DNA from: an uncultured Lachnospiraceae bacterium
GTDB taxonomy: Bacteria; Bacillota; Clostridia; Lachnospirales; Lachnospiraceae
Length of the DNA: 8,269 nucleotides
Direction of reading: 5' to 3'
Assembly: GCA_910579935.1 (NCBI GenBank)
Contig: CAJTVQ010000073.1
Span: 1-8,269, forward strand
The notes beneath the pieces were generated by a model, which saw only the letters and a list, made by a program, of their open reading frames with translations, was not told where the DNA came from and did no database searches. Positions 6,426-8,269 of the stretch are shown here, piece after piece. The position numbers were made by a program, and so were the translations under genes. The first letter of the stretch is position 1. The number at the start of each line of letters is the position of its first letter.

Positions 6426-8096
6426 ATGAGAAGTGATTCCGTAAAAACAGGCACCCAGCAGGCGCCGCACAGAAGTTTGTTCAATGCACTCGGGTATACC
6501 GAAGAGGAGAGGCGCAGGCCGATGATCGGCATTGTGAGTTCCTATAATGAGATCGTGCCCGGTCATATGAATCTGGACAAAATCGTGGAGGCTGTGAAAA
6601 TGGGCGTGGCGATGGCGGGCGGTATGCCTGTGGTATTTCCGGCGATCGCGGTATGTGACGGAATCGCGATGGGGCACATCGGGATGAAGTATTCCCTTGT
6701 AACGAGGGACCTGATCGCGGACAGTACGGAATGCATGGCACTGGCACACGGTTTTGACGGACTGGTGATGGTGCCGAACTGTGATAAGAACGTTCCGGGC
6801 CTGCTGATGGCAGCAGCCCGTCTGAATATTCCAACCATTTTCTGTTCGGGCGGTCCTATGCTGGCCGGACATGTAAAAGGGGAGAAACGAAGCCTTTCTT
6901 CCATGTTTGAAGCGGTAGGAAGCGTGGCGGCCGGAAATATGACCATGGAGGAACTGTGCGAATTTGAAGAAAAGGTATGTCCGACCTGTGGTTCCTGTTC
7001 CGGCATGTACACGGCCAATTCCATGAACTGCCTGACGGAAGTGCTGGGCATGGGGCTGAAAGGGAACGGTACGGTTCCGGCAGTGTATTCGGAGAGAATC
7101 CGTCTGGCAAAACATGCAGGTATGAAAATCATGGAGCTTGTGGAAAAAGATATCAAGCCAAGGGATATCATGACAGAGAAGGCGTTTATCAACGCACTCC
7201 GGATGGATATGGCGCTTGGCTGTTCGACCAATTCCATGCTGCACCTTCCGGCCATTGCCCACGAAGCGGGAGTGGAACTGGACCTGGAAGTGGCGAATAA
7301 ACTTTCTGCGGAGACACCGAATCTCTGCCATTTGGCCCCGGCAGGCCCTACTTATATGGAGGATCTGAACGAAGCGGGCGGCATTTATGCAGTTATGAAC
7401 GAACTGAATAAAAAGAATCTGCTGTACACAGACCTGATGACCGTGACAGGAAAGACCGTGGGCGAAAACATTTCGGGCTGTATGAACAGAAATCCGGAGG
7501 TCATCCGGCCGATTGAGAATCCGTACAGTGAGACAGGCGGCATCGCGGTCCTGAAAGGCAACCTGGCGCCGGATTCCTGCGTAGTGAAACGTTCCGCGGT
7601 AGTGCCGGAGATGATGGTACACGAAGGGCCGGCGAGAGTGTTTGACTGTGAAGAGGATGCGATTGAAGCAATCAAAGGCGGAAAAATCGTAGCGGGCGAC
7701 GTGGTGGTCATCCGTTACGAAGGACCGAAGGGAGGTCCCGGCATGAGAGAGATGCTGAACCCAACATCAGCCATAGCGGGAATGGGCCTGGGAGCCAGTG
7801 TGGCACTGATCACGGACGGCCGTTTTTCAGGAGCCTCCAGAGGCGCCTCCATCGGTCACGTATCCCCGGAAGCAGCCGTGGGAGGCCCCATTGCCCTGGT
7901 AGAAGAGGGAGATATCATCCGCATCAACATACCGGAGAATACCATCCATATGAAAGTATCAGAAGAGGAACTGGCAAACCGCAGGCAAAACTGGCAGCCC
8001 AGAGAGCCCAAAGTAACAACCGGCTATCTGGCACGCTACCGCGAACTGGTAACCAGCGGAAACAAAGGAGCCATTTTGGAAGTACCCAACAAATAG
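6426..8096 (+). CDS. ilvD: Dihydroxyacid dehydratase
   Basis: This 556-residue Fe-S enzyme dehydrates 2,3-dihydroxy-isovalerate and -3-methylvalerate to the 2-oxo acids, the shared third step of valine and isoleucine synthesis, and also supplies the leucine branch. Diagnostic segments are VCDGIAMGH (Asp78, metal), PNCDKNVPG (Cys119, Asp120 and Lys121, the lysine carbamylated in relatives), CGSCSGMYTANSMN (Cys191), GPGMREM (Glu442) and TDGRFSGASRG with the catalytic-base Ser468. In [2Fe-2S] family members a third cysteine sits in a 'PCN' motif near residue 46; here the motif is VPGH, as in E. coli IlvD, which carries a [4Fe-4S] cluster. An oxygen-sensitive [4Fe-4S] enzyme is therefore likely (inference). 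The length and the complete motif set separate it from Edd (phosphogluconate dehydratase). It follows the membrane protein gene by 45 nt with no terminator between. Alanine and serine codon choice changes in the last ~116 codons. Confidence 0.96.
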   Translation: MRSDSVKTGTQQAPHRSLFNALGYTEEERRRPMIGIVSSYNEIVPGHMNLDKIVEAVKMGVAMAGGMPVVFPAIAVCDGIAMGHIGMKYSLVTRDLIADSTECMALAHGFDGLVMVPNCDKNVPGLLMAAARLNIPTIFCSGGPMLAGHVKGEKRSLSSMFEAVGSVAAGNMTMEELCEFEEKVCPTCGSCSGMYTANSMNCLTEVLGMGLKGNGTVPAVYSERIRLAKHAGMKIMELVEKDIKPRDIMTEKAFINALRMDMALGCSTNSMLHLPAIAHEAGVELDLEVANKLSAETPNLCHLAPAGPTYMEDLNEAGGIYAVMNELNKKNLLYTDLMTVTGKTVGENISGCMNRNPEVIRPIENPYSETGGIAVLKGNLAPDSCVVKRSAVVPEMMVHEGPARVFDCEEDAIEAIKGGKIVAGDVVVIRYEGPKGGPGMREMLNPTSAIAGMGLGASVALITDGRFSGASRGASIGHVSPEAAVGGPIALVEEGDIIRINIPENTIHMKVSEEELANRRQNWQPREPKVTTGYLARYRELVTSGNKGAILEVPNK

Positions 8097-8269
8097 GATG
8101 CGGAACCGGAATAAAAACAGCAGGAGCCCGTACAGCCCCCAGAGGAAATTGCGGCTGCGAAGCAGACGGAATTTCCTCTGCCTGAAAAGGGGCTAGAAGG
8201 GCGGATGCGGAACTGGAATAAAAACAGCAGGAGCCCGTACAGCCCCCAGAGGAAATTGCGGCTGCGAAG
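8096..8269. repeat. 107-bp tandem direct repeat, second copy cut by the window edge
   Basis: Bases 8096-8162 recur at 8203-8269 with an exact offset of 107 and a single difference (C at 8107, T at 8214). The first unit runs 8096-8202 and begins at the last base of the ilvD stop codon. The second is incomplete only because the window ends. A period of 107 is not a multiple of three, so the array is not a protein repeat. Copy number and the far boundary are not visible. Confidence 0.93.
8134..8194 (+). other. Nested hairpin inside the 107-bp repeat unit
   Basis: Three pairing blocks are stacked. AGCCCC (8134-8139) pairs with GGGGCT (8189-8194), CAGAGGAAATT (8140-8150) with AATTTCCTCTG (8170-8180), and CTGC (8155-8158) with GCAG (8162-8165) around a GAA loop. 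The 11-bp middle stem is perfect. No T-tract follows, so this is not a classic terminator, although it could slow or stop transcription after ilvD or protect the mRNA end. The same folding potential would recur in each copy of the array. Confidence 0.7.

Noticed and set aside
6411..7622. A 403-codon open frame on the minus strand within ilvD
   Set aside because: Antisense to a highly conserved coding sequence. Its histidine/arginine-rich translation is typical of a shadow frame, not a protein.
8098..8196. A 32-codon, arginine/lysine-rich ORF inside the 107-bp repeat unit
   Set aside because: It starts directly after the ilvD stop with no proper ribosome binding site, its codons overlap the nested hairpin, and the 107-bp period breaks any continuous frame. 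The basic composition is what this sequence would give by chance.
8096..8269. A CRISPR array at the right edge
   Set aside because: The repeated segment is at least 67 bp, the visible part of the period is conserved throughout, and no unique spacers can be seen. This is a simple tandem duplication.

Overview
The window looks like a chromosomal segment of an anaerobic Firmicute, most likely Lachnospiraceae. This rests on the Clostridia-like Tgt, YajC, LeuB and IlvD sequences, strong AGGAGG-type ribosome binding sites, moderately GC-rich housekeeping genes, and a remnant of the SpoVG-like genes common in conjugative elements of gut Clostridia. The genus cannot be fixed from the sequence alone.

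Bases 1-1700 are a decayed accessory region. It holds a minus-strand gene for a small membrane protein, then a SpoVG-family fragment missing both ends, fused to the 3' tail of another gene (possibly a site-specific recombinase). A metallophosphoesterase gene follows, complete in frame except for one amber codon directly after its GNHE metal motif. A 153-155 bp miniature inverted-repeat element (MITE) sits exactly at that gene's stop codon. The area reads as the scar of a mobile element that has been deleted, mutated and inserted into.

Bases 1701-3600 are housekeeping. A short leader carries a tiny ORF and a possible promoter. Next come tgt (tRNA-guanine transglycosylase, queuosine pathway) and yajC (Sec translocon accessory subunit). 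yajC has its own candidate promoter, and a hairpin terminator follows it. queA and secD, frequent neighbours of this pair, are not in the window.

Bases 3622-8096 form an apparent three-gene transcription unit: leuB (3-isopropylmalate dehydrogenase), a 552-residue polytopic GT-C-type glycosyltransferase-like protein, and ilvD (dihydroxyacid dehydratase). LeuB and IlvD serve leucine and isoleucine/valine synthesis. The membrane protein has no obvious role in that pathway, and its position 17 nt after leuB and 45 nt before ilvD is the most notable arrangement here. The last ~116 codons of ilvD use alanine and serine codons differently from the rest of the gene.

From the ilvD stop codon to the window edge there is a 107-bp tandem repeat, one full unit plus 67 bp of a second. 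Each full unit can fold into a nested hairpin.

I found no CRISPR array, rRNA, tRNA, recognisable riboswitch or T-box, or recognisable defence system. The better candidates for something undescribed are the GT-C protein in the branched-chain amino-acid operon, the structured tandem repeat and the MITE.
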